From contig USGY01000013.1 of NCBI GenBank assembly GCA_900554365.1, positions 1 through 41,455 on the forward strand: a DNA stretch of 41,455 bases, read 5' to 3'. The stretch comes from an uncultured Clostridium sp. Lineage in GTDB: Bacteria; Bacillota; Clostridia; TANB77; CAG-508. Below, one piece after another: positions 13,038-22,357 of the stretch; position 1 is the stretch's first letter; the number at the start of each line of letters is the position of its first letter. Under the pieces are notes generated by a model. The model was given only the letters and a program-made list of their open reading frames with translations. It was not told the DNA's origin and did not search any database. A program made the position numbers and the translations under genes.

Positions 13038-15467
13038 ATGGCAAAAAAGAAAAAAAATAGAAAGAAAAAAGCAACCTCAACAGTAGATATAGCAATACTT
13101 ACACTAATATTAATTAGCGTGCTTTTGGGCGTTTTAATATATACAAAATCAGGAATAATTGGTGTTGAATTAAATCAAATATTTGGTGGAATAATTGGAA
13201 TTATGCAATATGTATTACCAATTGGAACATTTGCAATTGCAATAAAATTAGCATCAGAAGGAAAAGAAGAAGTAACATCAAAATTAATACAATATTGTAT
13301 AACAATAGTAAGTCTTACAATAGTTTTTAGTGTAATTCAAATATCTACAGGTGAATTAAAAATATCAAAAGAAGTACCAGAAATAGTAAGAGATGCATAC
13401 ACTTTGGGATCACAAGGAAAAGGTGGTGGAGCTGTAGGAGCTCTTGGAGCATATGCACTTGTAAGTTTATTAGGAAATAGTGGAGCAATAATTTTATGTA
13501 CAGGAATAGCAATAATATTATTTGCATTTACATTTGGAATGAATCCATCTGAAATTATAAATAATATTATGGATAATATTGAAGAAAAGAAACAAGCTAA
13601 ATATGAAAGAAAACAGCAATTAGCTAAACAAGAAAAAGAAGATGTAGAAACTCCAGCACAGAGAAGAAGAAGAGAAAGAGAAGAAAGAAAAGCAAATCAA
13701 CAACTTGCAAGAATGCAAAAAAAGGAAGCAGACCCAATGGAGAGCCAAATAAAGATAAATTTTGGCGGAAGAATAGTAGATAGCAGTGAAGAAAGAAATG
13801 GATTAAAAAAATTTGATCATTCAAATGATGATATAGAACCATTAACAAAAGAAACAAAAGGAAAAGGATTGTTTAAAACAGAAGCTATGGAGCCAGATGT
13901 TATTGAAAACAACCTATTCAAAGATGTCGAAGAGCAAAAAGAAGAAAAGAAAAAAGCTGTATTACAACTTGAACATAGTCAAATAGTAGAAGATGACAAT
14001 TATGAATATCCTCCAGTAGAACTTTTAAGCAAACCAAGTAAAAGATCTTTAAAAGGAGGAGCAAAAGCATTAACAGATACTGCAACAAGATTACAAAAAA
14101 CATTATATAGCTTTGGTGTATCTGCAAAGGTAGAAAATGTTTCTGTAGGTCCTGCAATAACAAGATATGAATTAAAACCAGCAGAAGGAGTAAGAGTTAG
14201 CAAAATTGCAAATTTAGCTGATGATATTGCATTAAATTTGGCAGCAGAAACAATAAGAATTGAGGCTCCAATTCCAGGAAAGCAAGCAGTTGGAATAGAA
14301 GTACCAAATAAGGAAAAAGAAGTTGTACATTTTAGAGAAATATTAGACAGTGATGAATTCAAAAGCAATAAATCAAAATTAACAGTAGGACTTGGAAAAG
14401 ATGTAGCAGGAAATGTTCAATTAGCTGATATTGGTAAAATGCCACATGTATTGATTGCAGGATCAACTGGTTCTGGTAAAAGTGTTTGTATAAATACAAT
14501 TATAACAAGTATAATATACAATGCAAAACCAAGTGAAGTTAAATTTGTAATGGTAGACCCTAAAGTAGTTGAATTATCAGTATATAATGGAATACCACAT
14601 CTTTTAATTCCAGTTGTAACAGATCCAAGAAAAGCTGCTGGAGCATTAGCATGGGCAGTGCAAGAAATGGATGATAGATATAATAAGTTTGCAAATAAAG
14701 GTGTGCGTGATTTAAAAGGATATAATAAAGCAATTGAAAAAGAAAATGAAGCAGGAAAATTACCACAAATAGTAATAATTATAGACGAGTTAGCAGACTT
14801 AATGATGGTTGCAAAAAATGATGTAGAAGATGCAATTTGTCGTTTAGCCCAAAAAGCTAGAGCAGCAGGAATGCATTTGGTAATAGCAACACAAAGACCA
14901 TCAGTAGATGTAATTACAGGATTAATAAAAGCAAATGTACCATCAAGAATAGCATTTGCAGTATCTTCACAAGTAGATTCAAGAACAATATTAGATAGTG
15001 TTGGAGCAGAAAAACTTTTAGGAAAGGGTGATATGTTATTCTTCCCAGCAGGAGCTCCTAAACCATCAAGAGTTCAAGGTGCATTTGTTTCTGATGAAGA
15101 AGTTGAAAAAATAGTTGACTTTATAAAATCTAATGGAACAGCAACATATAGTGAAGATATATTAGAAAGCATAGAAAATAGCAATAAATCAGATAAAGAA
15201 TTAGCAGCAGAACAAGCAGAAGATGATGACACAGATCCATTTTTAATGGATGCTATAAAAACAGTTGTAGAAACTGGACAAGCATCAACATCATTTATAC
15301 AAAGAAGATTTAAAGTAGGTTATGCAAGAGCAGGAAGAATTATTGACCAAATGGAAGAAAGAGGCGTAATATCAGGATATCAAGGAAGTAAGCCAAGAGA
15401 AGTATTAATGACACTAGACAGATTAAAAGAACTAAGTATGGGAACAAAAGAAACAGCACAGCAATAA
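13038..15467 (+). CDS. ftsK: DNA translocase FtsK/SpoIIIE
   Basis: FtsK pumps chromosomal DNA through the closing septum. The 809-residue protein has about four N-terminal membrane helices (roughly 17-38, 48-70, 77-100 and 130-170) and a charged linker with an Arg/Glu-rich coiled coil (about 180-310). The alpha/beta motor domain follows, with Walker A GSTGSGKS (about 475-482), Walker B IVIIIDELADLMMVA and the ATQRPSVDVITGLIKANVPS segment. The C-terminal gamma winged helix reads FIQRRFKVGYARAGRIIDQM; it reads KOPS/SRS sequences and activates XerD in relatives. All regions are intact. Without sporulation genes in the window, FtsK and SpoIIIE roles cannot be separated. Confidence 0.95.
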   Translation: MAKKKKNRKKKATSTVDIAILTLILISVLLGVLIYTKSGIIGVELNQIFGGIIGIMQYVLPIGTFAIAIKLASEGKEEVTSKLIQYCITIVSLTIVFSVIQISTGELKISKEVPEIVRDAYTLGSQGKGGGAVGALGAYALVSLLGNSGAIILCTGIAIILFAFTFGMNPSEIINNIMDNIEEKKQAKYERKQQLAKQEKEDVETPAQRRRREREERKANQQLARMQKKEADPMESQIKINFGGRIVDSSEERNGLKKFDHSNDDIEPLTKETKGKGLFKTEAMEPDVIENNLFKDVEEQKEEKKKAVLQLEHSQIVEDDNYEYPPVELLSKPSKRSLKGGAKALTDTATRLQKTLYSFGVSAKVENVSVGPAITRYELKPAEGVRVSKIANLADDIALNLAAETIRIEAPIPGKQAVGIEVPNKEKEVVHFREILDSDEFKSNKSKLTVGLGKDVAGNVQLADIGKMPHVLIAGSTGSGKSVCINTIITSIIYNAKPSEVKFVMVDPKVVELSVYNGIPHLLIPVVTDPRKAAGALAWAVQEMDDRYNKFANKGVRDLKGYNKAIEKENEAGKLPQIVIIIDELADLMMVAKNDVEDAICRLAQKARAAGMHLVIATQRPSVDVITGLIKANVPSRIAFAVSSQVDSRTILDSVGAEKLLGKGDMLFFPAGAPKPSRVQGAFVSDEEVEKIVDFIKSNGTATYSEDILESIENSNKSDKELAAEQAEDDDTDPFLMDAIKTVVETGQASTSFIQRRFKVGYARAGRIIDQMEERGVISGYQGSKPREVLMTLDRLKELSMGTKETAQQ

Positions 15468-15497
15468 AATTTAAAAAGTTGTGGAAAGGAGAGAAAT

Positions 15498-17090
15498 TTG
15501 CAAAAGAAAAATGATAATATAGATAACATAATAGATAAATTTGTAAAAAAAGATTACAATGATGAATTAGAAAAGGCATTAGAGAAGAAAACATTTGACG
15601 AAAATACCAAAAGTACTCTCCTTAATATATTATATAAAATAGAAACGGCATATAAAGATTATAAGCAAGTAAAGCAAAATGTAGAAAATAAGGAAAGTTT
15701 AATAGAAAATATAATTGAAGATATAAAAAACAATTGTAATGAAATGATTTTAGTAAATCCTTATTCAGAAGAAAGCAAAATAATTGGCAAAAGAACATTT
15801 TTAGTAGAAAAAGCTAAAAAAAGAATTATTTGTTACAATATAGAAAGAAAACTTTTATACAGTATAGCCAAAATATCAAAAAAAGATACAATTATAAAAA
15901 CTAAAAATCCAATTATAGATTATACATTATCAAACTTAATAAATACAGGAAATAATATAAATACAGTTGAACCATTAAGAGATTTTAATGGATATTCATG
16001 GACAACATTACCTAAAGAAATTGAAAGCATTAATCACAATATGATATATCAAAATCTAATAATATTAGTTGGAAATGATTTCTTAAATAGATGGGTAAAA
16101 AATAACGAAATAATGATTGACTATATGGAAAAATTTCAAAACATATTGGAAGAAAACTATGGAAAAGAAAATGCTAAAAATTTCATAGACAAGTTAAAAG
16201 AAATATCTATATTTATAGAATTAAAATATGATGCAAAAAGTAGGGAAAAGCTTACTAAATATAAAACAGATGTAGAAGAAAAATTAGAAAAAATGGTAGA
16301 TAACGAAAAATTTATCGAAAATGTTACAAATGAAAAAAGAAAATTAACAGCACAAATAAAACAAATAGATGAAACAATAAATAATAAAGAATTATTGCAA
16401 AAAGAATATAAAATAAGAAATGAAAAATTGCCTTTAGAAGAAAAAATATTTAGTATGAGAATTTTATCACAATTAATGGTAGAAGAAAGAAAGCAAAAAT
16501 TAGATGAAATAGAAAAATTAAATGTTTTATTAACACCTAAAAAATACATCAAAATAAAGAGACAATTAGAAGACCAGGAAAAATATTTAAAGCTTCTTGA
16601 TATAAAAGATATAGACAAAGAAATAGAAAAATTACAAATTGAAATACAAAAAATATTTTTAAAATGTTTTGAACAAAAAATTGAAAAATGTAATTCAAAA
16701 TCAGAAATGACAAAATTGATATATGAATTTAGATATTATTCAATGTTGCCATATAATTATAATGAATCAATATTTGAAGAAGAAAAATTATCAAAAGAAG
16801 TAAAGGAAGTTGGAATTAAGACATTAGAAAAAGCCCATAAATTAAAAGTAGTAGAGAGATTTTCTAAACAGACAGAAGTTGATTATGAATTATTAAAATA
16901 TTTATTTGAAAATAGAAATATAAAAATAGAAGATATTCAAATAAAATTAATAAAAGAAAAAAATAATTATACATTACAAGTATTTGATGGAAACTTAGCT
17001 GGGGAAAAAAGACCATTAGAAACAGCTAATATTCTAATTAAAAAAGATTTGGCAATAAGATTTAATAAAAAAGTAAAAGCATTTTATTAA
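15498..17090 (+). CDS. Unknown 530-residue coiled-coil protein
   Basis: I do not recognise the family. There is no signal peptide or membrane helix. The N-terminal 75 residues are charged helices; residues about 80-215 look globular (ILVNPYSEESKIIGKRTFLV; PLRDFNGYSWTTLPKEIESI); a long coiled coil spans about 240-390; and a small C-terminal domain ends NYTLQVFDGNLAGEKRPLET...KAFY. It starts with TTG, 7 bases after AAAGGAGAG, 30 bases after ftsK, and ends 20 bases before the MBL hydrolase gene, so it is probably in the ftsK transcription unit. Lys/Glu/Ile-rich composition matches the genome. A structural or chromosome-associated role would suit its position but is not shown by sequence. Confidence 0.7.
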   Translation: MQKKNDNIDNIIDKFVKKDYNDELEKALEKKTFDENTKSTLLNILYKIETAYKDYKQVKQNVENKESLIENIIEDIKNNCNEMILVNPYSEESKIIGKRTFLVEKAKKRIICYNIERKLLYSIAKISKKDTIIKTKNPIIDYTLSNLINTGNNINTVEPLRDFNGYSWTTLPKEIESINHNMIYQNLIILVGNDFLNRWVKNNEIMIDYMEKFQNILEENYGKENAKNFIDKLKEISIFIELKYDAKSREKLTKYKTDVEEKLEKMVDNEKFIENVTNEKRKLTAQIKQIDETINNKELLQKEYKIRNEKLPLEEKIFSMRILSQLMVEERKQKLDEIEKLNVLLTPKKYIKIKRQLEDQEKYLKLLDIKDIDKEIEKLQIEIQKIFLKCFEQKIEKCNSKSEMTKLIYEFRYYSMLPYNYNESIFEEEKLSKEVKEVGIKTLEKAHKLKVVERFSKQTEVDYELLKYLFENRNIKIEDIQIKLIKEKNNYTLQVFDGNLAGEKRPLETANILIKKDLAIRFNKKVKAFY

Positions 17091-17110
17091 AAGAAAGGTA
17101 GGAAATATTT

Positions 17111-18758
17111 ATGAAAATAACTTTTTTAGGAGCTACAAGAACAGTTACAGGATCAGATTATTTAATAGAAGCAGCAGGTAAAAAGTTCTTAGTAGACTGT
17201 GGAATGTGGCAAGGAAAAGAAGAATTAGAGGATAGAAATGCAGAGCCATTTGTATATGATCCTAAAGAAATCGACTTTATGTTATTAACACATGCACATA
17301 TCGATCATTCTGGACGTATTCCAAAATTATATAATGAAGGATATAGAAATAAAATATATGCACATAAAGCAACATGTGACTTATGTGCTTTGATGTTACC
17401 AGACAGCCGGTCATATTCAAGAAATGGAAGCACAATGGAAAAACAAAAAACGTAAAAGAAGAGGTGAACCAGAAAGACCTCCAATATATACAGCAGAAGA
17501 AGCAGCAAGATGTTTAGAGATATTTGAACCAGTACAATATGATCAAATTATAGAAATAACACCAGAAATACATGTAAGATTTAATGATGCAGGACATATG
17601 CTAGGATCTAGCATTATTGAGTTATGGGTTAAAGAAGGAGAAAAAGAAACTAAAACAGTATTTACAGGTGATATAGGAAATAATGATATACCATTATTAG
17701 ATGCGCCAACAATGATAGAAGATGCTGATAATTTAGTTATGGAATCAACATATGGAAGTAGATTGCATATAAGAAATAACGAAAAAGCACAAATATTTTT
17801 GGATGTAGTATCAGAAACATTAGATAATGGTGGAACAATTGTAATTCCTTCATTTGCTGTTGGTAGAACACAAGAAATATTATACGAAATAAATAAATTA
17901 AAAGAAGAAAACGACAGTGAAGAATTTAAAAGAAAATATAGAACATTAATGAATGCACCAGTATTTGTAGATAGCCCTTTAGCTATTTCTGCAACAGAAG
18001 TATTTAAAGACAATACAAACTTATTTGAACCAGAAGTAAGAAAAGAAATTATGAATGGAGAAAATCCGCTAGAATTTCCAGGATTACAATTCACAAAAAG
18101 TGTTGATGAATCAAAAGCATTAAATGAAAGTGAAACACCATGTATAATAATATCAGCAAGTGGTATGTGTGATGTTGGAAGAATAAAACATCATTTAAAA
18201 CATCATTTATGGAATCCAAAATCAACTATTTTATTTGTAGGATATCAAGCACCAGGAACATTAGGATATGATATTGTAAAAGGTGCAAAAAAAGTAAAAA
18301 TATTTGGAGAAGAAATTGCAGTAAATGCAAGAGTAGAGTATATAGAAGGATATTCAGGACATGCTGATCAAGAAGGATTAATGAATTTTGTATATTCATT
18401 TATAAGCAAACCAAAACATATCTTTTTAGTACATGGAGAGCCAGATTCACAAGATGTATTAAAAAATAAAATAGAAGAAGAAACAAATATACCAGTAATA
18501 ACACCAGAATTTGGAGAAACATATGAATTAGATAAACTTAGTGTAGAAATGACTCATAAAATACCAAGAAAATTAGACAAAACAATGAAATTAGAAATAC
18601 TAGAAAGATTAGAAAAACTAAAAAAAGAAATGGAAGATATGGATTCATATGTAAGAAAAGATGTTGATGATAAGAATTTACGTGATGAAGATATATTTAG
18701 AATTAACGAAAAGATAAAAGATTTAGAAAAACAAATATTAAACGTAATAGAGGGATAA
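17111..18758 (+). pseudogene. MBL-fold/beta-CASP hydrolase (RNA-processing type), split by a +1 frameshift at a CGG codon
   Basis: Frame 1 (17111-17455) encodes MKITFLGATRTVTGSDYLIE, the metal site THAHIDHSG (about 59-67) and CALMLPDS. Frame 3 then continues as GHIQEMEAQWKNKKRKRRG through GHMLGSSI, FTGDIGN, ESTYGSR, PSFAVGRTQEILYE, IISASGMCDVGRIKHHL and YSGHADQEGL to 18758. The family needs an unbroken DSGHIQE across the junction. The DNA is AGC CGG TCA; skipping C17407/17408 gives AGC GGT CAT. The joined protein (about 549 residues) has all beta-CASP metal ligands and motifs A-C, so it looks functional apart from this one base. Possible readings are a sequencing error, a recent null allele or programmed +1 frameshifting. 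The next gene starts 2 bases after its stop. Confidence 0.85.
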
Positions 18759-18760
18759 AA

Positions 18761-20734
18761 ATGAGTGAGAAATACTTAAATGAAGCTATTGTAGGAAATA
18801 AAAATATGATAGCAACTTTTACAGGAAAAGGAGAATTACAAAGATTATATTTTCCTTGCAAAGATAGTAAACAATATATAGATTTTTTTCATACAGGTGT
18901 TAAAATAAATCAATCAGATTTAATATATTTACATGATGATATTAATAATGTATATAAACAATATTATGATACAGATACAAATGTATTAAATACTGAAGTA
19001 ACAAACACATATTTTAATTTAACAGTATTAGAAACAGATTATGTATTATTAAAAGAAAATGTATTAGCTAAAAGATATGTATTTTTTAATGAGAACACAA
19101 TAGATTTAGATACTAAATTTTATATACATTCTAAATTATTAGAAGATCAAAATAATTTAGATGGTTGTAAAGTAATTGATAATGGAATGTATCAATATGC
19201 ACATGATTATGTCGTTGCAACAGTTGCAAAAGGTGAAAAAATATCAAGCCACCAAATACATGAAAGTAGTGAAAATATAAAAACCGGTAACATTTCTGAT
19301 AAAGATTATATTGGAATGTCTTCAGATGCAAGTATTTGCTATGACTTAGGAATTATAAAACCACAAGGAAAGAAAACATTAGATATATGTGTATTCGTAG
19401 AAGAAAATAAAAATATATCAGAAATAGAAGATGAAATAGATAGAATTACAAAAATTGATTTTAATAAAGAATATCTAAAAACAAAAACATATTGGAGAAA
19501 ATATGTAAAATCTCATAATGGATTAAATTTAAAAGAAACAGAAAATAGCTATGAAGAAAGAATATTTGAGATATACAAAAGAAGCATATTATTATTCCCA
19601 TTATTATTAAATTCAGAAACGGGAGGAATTGTTGCTGCTCCTGAAATTGATGAAAATCTAACAAAATGCGGAAGATATGCATATTGTTGGCCTCGTGATG
19701 CTGTTTTTATGACTAAAGCTATGGATATTGTAAAAATGGAAAAAGAAGCAGATAAGTTCTACAAGGTATTTTGCAAGAAAACACAAAGCAAAAATGGAAT
19801 GTGGGAGCAACGTTTCTTTACAGATGGAAAATTAGCTCCATGTTGGGGATATCAAATTGACGAAACAGCAAGTGTAGTTTTTGGAGTATATGAACATTAT
19901 AAAGTAACTAAATCAGAGAAATTCTTAAAAGAAAATTTACAAATGTGTGAAAAAGCAGTAGATTTCTTAAAGAAATATGTAAAAGATTGGCTTGGAATAG
20001 ACGGAATAGATGAAAAATCAAAAGATATTGTAAAAGAAGAAATAGAAGAAGATACTAAGAAAAGAACAGGAAAAGACCATAAATATCATGCAAGCTATGA
20101 TTTATGGGAAATGTGTGAAGGAATACATCTATATTCATTAGCAAGTATATATTCAGCTTTTGAAAGTATTTTGAGAATATACAAAGTACTTGGAAAAAAC
20201 ATATCTGACTTTGAAAATAATAGACTAAAAGAAGAAAAAGTACAAAAAAATGAATCTGAAATAAAAAATATTCAAGTGGGAATAAAAAAATACATCGATG
20301 AAAACTTATATGATGAAAATAAAAAATCTTATGTAAGAAATGCAGATGATAAAAAAATGGATATAAGCATATTAGGTGCAATAACCCCATTTAATGTTTT
20401 GGATGCAAAAGATAATAAAGTAAAAAATACTGTAGAAAGTATTAACTTACATTTACGTACATATACAGGTGGATATCAAAGATTTGAAAATGATACATAT
20501 TTAAAAGGAAATCCATGGCCAATTGCTAACCTTTGGATGACTATATATTACTTAGAAATTGGTGAAAAGAAAAAGGCAAAAGAAACATTTGATTTTGTAG
20601 TAAAAACAGTTGGAAAACATTGTTTATTAGGAGAACAAATAAATAATGAGACATTAAAACCTAATTGGGTAATAGGATTAGGATGGTCTCATGCAATGTT
20701 CTTAATAGTTTTAGAAAAATTATATAAAAATTAA
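18761..20734 (+). CDS. Glycoside hydrolase family 15 (glucoamylase-type), cytosolic
   Basis: The 657-residue enzyme has an N-terminal beta-sandwich domain (about 1-260) and a C-terminal (alpha/alpha)6 barrel. Barrel motifs include GRYAYCWPRDAVFMTKAMD, MWEQRFFTDGKLAPCWGYQI-DETA (catalytic Glu) and YDLWEMCEGIH (second acidic pair), with GLGWSHAMF near the end. GH15 enzymes release glucose from the non-reducing ends of alpha-glucans; bacterial and archaeal members also include trehalases and dextran glucosidases, so the exact substrate is open. No signal peptide is present, so it probably acts on internal glycogen or imported maltodextrin. Glycolytic genes start about 2.4 kb downstream. It begins 2 bases after the MBL gene with the site AGAGGGATAAAA. 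Confidence 0.88.
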   Translation: MSEKYLNEAIVGNKNMIATFTGKGELQRLYFPCKDSKQYIDFFHTGVKINQSDLIYLHDDINNVYKQYYDTDTNVLNTEVTNTYFNLTVLETDYVLLKENVLAKRYVFFNENTIDLDTKFYIHSKLLEDQNNLDGCKVIDNGMYQYAHDYVVATVAKGEKISSHQIHESSENIKTGNISDKDYIGMSSDASICYDLGIIKPQGKKTLDICVFVEENKNISEIEDEIDRITKIDFNKEYLKTKTYWRKYVKSHNGLNLKETENSYEERIFEIYKRSILLFPLLLNSETGGIVAAPEIDENLTKCGRYAYCWPRDAVFMTKAMDIVKMEKEADKFYKVFCKKTQSKNGMWEQRFFTDGKLAPCWGYQIDETASVVFGVYEHYKVTKSEKFLKENLQMCEKAVDFLKKYVKDWLGIDGIDEKSKDIVKEEIEEDTKKRTGKDHKYHASYDLWEMCEGIHLYSLASIYSAFESILRIYKVLGKNISDFENNRLKEEKVQKNESEIKNIQVGIKKYIDENLYDENKKSYVRNADDKKMDISILGAITPFNVLDAKDNKVKNTVESINLHLRTYTGGYQRFENDTYLKGNPWPIANLWMTIYYLEIGEKKKAKETFDFVVKTVGKHCLLGEQINNETLKPNWVIGLGWSHAMFLIVLEKLYKN

Positions 20735-20743
20735 TAAAAACTA

Positions 20744-20772
20744 TTGGAAAATAATGGAAAATATGTTATAAT
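20744..20772 (+). promoter_or_regulatory. Promoter of the first DUF6273-like cassette
   Basis: TTGGAA at 20744-20749 and a perfect TATAAT at 20767-20772 with 17-base spacing. Transcription would start near 20779 and give a leader of about 55 bases. Confidence 0.7.
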
Positions 20773-20832
20773 ATTAAAGCAGTGGAAAATCTCTACTTGC
20801 AGAATAGTGCAAATTCAATTGAAAGGATTGAT

Positions 20833-21417
20833 ATGACAATCAAGTATTCAGAAGACAAAAGGACAATTACTATTATGCGGGCATCTTGCTTGGCATATAC
20901 AAGTAAAAGTAGTGAAAATGGATGCGAAGACCAGTTCTTTGTAACCGAAAAGCTTCAATTCACCCTAAAAGGTACCTTTATTGGCCATTCAACAAATCCT
21001 AAAAATGGAGAAAAGCTTGATGCATATATCTTACCAACGCTTAACCAATGGAAATTATGGTTAGGTGGAGAAATAGGATATATGAACGGAATTGCTGCAA
21101 TTGATAGGCTGTGCAAAACTGCACTTATGCCTGTCGGAGATTTGAATGACATAAAACATGTACGAGGAGTAAGATATCAAGATATTCAGAAAGGAATTGA
21201 TCTGGGAACAGATGAATACTGGATAGCTTCAAAGTCTTCGTATGGTGGTAGTATTCAAAATTCTTGCATGCAATTTGCATATAAAGGTACTGTAGGTGAT
21301 AGAGCTTTGTACAAATCTAACGGGATAAGTGAAAAATATGCATATTCTGTTAGGCCTATTATTTTTGTAAAGCACAATCCTCGTCAAATGAACAAAGGAG
21401 TATATGTAGAATTTTAA
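20833..21417 (+). CDS. DUF6273-like (lectin/FGE-like fold) protein, cassette 1
   Basis: The 194-residue protein has no signal peptide or membrane helix. Its second half carries DEYWIASKSSYGG, then a Phe, a Gly-containing turn and YAYSVRPIIFVK. This is the YWLAS...G.RP pattern of DUF6273-like domains and of the DGR target at the start of the window. The ATG at 20833 is chosen because GAAAGGA lies 6 bases upstream, as in the two sister genes; an in-frame GTG at 20782 has no ribosome site and sits at the promoter's start point. Base composition is higher in G+C than neighbours and one Arg is encoded by CGG (20878), both hinting at transfer. Function is unknown. Confidence 0.65.
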   Translation: MTIKYSEDKRTITIMRASCLAYTSKSSENGCEDQFFVTEKLQFTLKGTFIGHSTNPKNGEKLDAYILPTLNQWKLWLGGEIGYMNGIAAIDRLCKTALMPVGDLNDIKHVRGVRYQDIQKGIDLGTDEYWIASKSSYGGSIQNSCMQFAYKGTVGDRALYKSNGISEKYAYSVRPIIFVKHNPRQMNKGVYVEF

Positions 21418-21443
21418 TGTAATAATATAAATAAAAAAAGCAC

Positions 21444-21476
21444 AAAAGGAGGGAATCAAAATGGTTCTCTCTTTTT
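21444..21476 (+). terminator. Terminator of cassette 1
   Basis: A 14-bp stem (21444-21457 with 21463-21476, three G-T pairs) around the loop aaaat. It resembles the terminators after cassettes 2 and 3 (core GAGRGA/C ... NNAAT ... GGYTCTCT). Confidence 0.8.
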
Positions 21477-21477
21477 A

Positions 21478-21506
21478 TTGAAAAATACAAGATTTTATGC
21501 TATAAT
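21478..21506 (+). promoter_or_regulatory. Promoter of cassette 2
   Basis: TTGAAA at 21478-21483, 17 bases, TATAAT at 21501-21506. It starts directly after the previous terminator. The leader contains the inverted repeat ACATG/CATGT. Confidence 0.75.
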
Positions 21507-21571
21507 ATAAATGTACATGGCAAGATGTCATGTGTATATAAATTGTGCTAACTTAACAGAAAGGATAAAAA

Positions 21572-22216
21572 TTGACTATCAATTATACAACTGATAAAAA
21601 GCAAATAGAAATTACTATTACAAAGGATTCAGTGCTTGAAATTTATTGCTTAAATCAAAAAAAATCAGTAAAATTTGATAAGAAAGATCTTCCAGAAAAG
21701 TTAGAGGGAAAGTTTTTAGGATACGCAAGAGACCCAGAAACCAACAAATTGTTAATAGCATATGTAATCAAACCTATACCGTCTGAAAATTGGAAAGTGA
21801 TATTAACAGGAAAAAGAGGATATGAAAAAAGTATTGCAGTACTTGATAAACTCTGTCAGTTTATCTTTGAAAACGAAAAAGAAGTCTATTATGCTAGATG
21901 CGTAAAAAAGGCAGATTTGCCACAAATAGGAAAATTTGCTACAAATTTCTTGAAGGATAAATTTTGGATTGCATCAAGAGCTAAAGGCGGAGATGAAAAT
22001 GGTTTGAAATTCTATATAATGAATAACCGAAACTTTAGGGAAAGATATACTACATTACTAGATGGAAATATTGCATCTAAAAGATATAGCGGAATTTGTC
22101 CAATAGTATTTATTAAAACTGATGATTTGTTTGGGATGACCCCAAAGATAAGTATGGTAAACAATAATAGTAAGAAGCTAAATAATGAGATAGATTATAA
22201 GACAGTTAAGCACTAA
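21572..22216 (+). CDS. DUF6273-like protein, cassette 2
   Basis: The 214-residue soluble protein is a distant paralogue of its neighbours. MTINYTTDKKQIEITI aligns with MTIKYSEDKRTITIM of cassette 1, LEGKFLGYARDPETNKLLIA with LKGTFIGHSTNPKNGEKLDA, and KFWIASRAKGGDENG and GICPIVFIK with YWIASK and SVRPIIFVK. The start is TTG, 6 bases after GAAAGGA. A short Asn/Lys-rich tail follows the shared domain. There is no catalytic motif I can name; a binding role for a C-type-lectin-like fold is inference. Confidence 0.65.
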   Translation: MTINYTTDKKQIEITITKDSVLEIYCLNQKKSVKFDKKDLPEKLEGKFLGYARDPETNKLLIAYVIKPIPSENWKVILTGKRGYEKSIAVLDKLCQFIFENEKEVYYARCVKKADLPQIGKFATNFLKDKFWIASRAKGGDENGLKFYIMNNRNFRERYTTLLDGNIASKRYSGICPIVFIKTDDLFGMTPKISMVNNNSKKLNNEIDYKTVKH

Positions 22217-22249
22217 CCAAAAGAGAGCCGCAATGGCTCTCTTTTGGTT
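22215..22249 (+). terminator. Terminator of cassette 2
   Basis: A perfect 15-bp stem (22215-22229 with 22235-22249) around gcaat. The left arm begins inside the stop codon of the gene. Confidence 0.8.
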
Positions 22250-22254
22250 TATAC

Positions 22255-22283
22255 TTGCATATTAAGATAAAATATGGTATAAT
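22255..22283 (+). promoter_or_regulatory. Promoter of cassette 3
   Basis: TTGCAT at 22255-22260, 17 bases, TATAAT at 22278-22283. The leader of about 68 bases holds a perfect small hairpin, gtggt/accac, and an outer aagtg/cactt pair. Confidence 0.75.
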
Positions 22284-22357
22284 AAAATATGCTAAGTGGT
22301 ATAACCACAAAGCATTTTAGTGTTGTTATTGTCGTCACTTAGTGAAAGGAAAAAAAG

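Noticed and set aside
20782..20832. N-terminal extension of cassette 1 from GTG 20782
   Set aside because: It begins at the predicted transcription start with no ribosome site, whereas ATG 20833 has GAAAGGA like its sisters.
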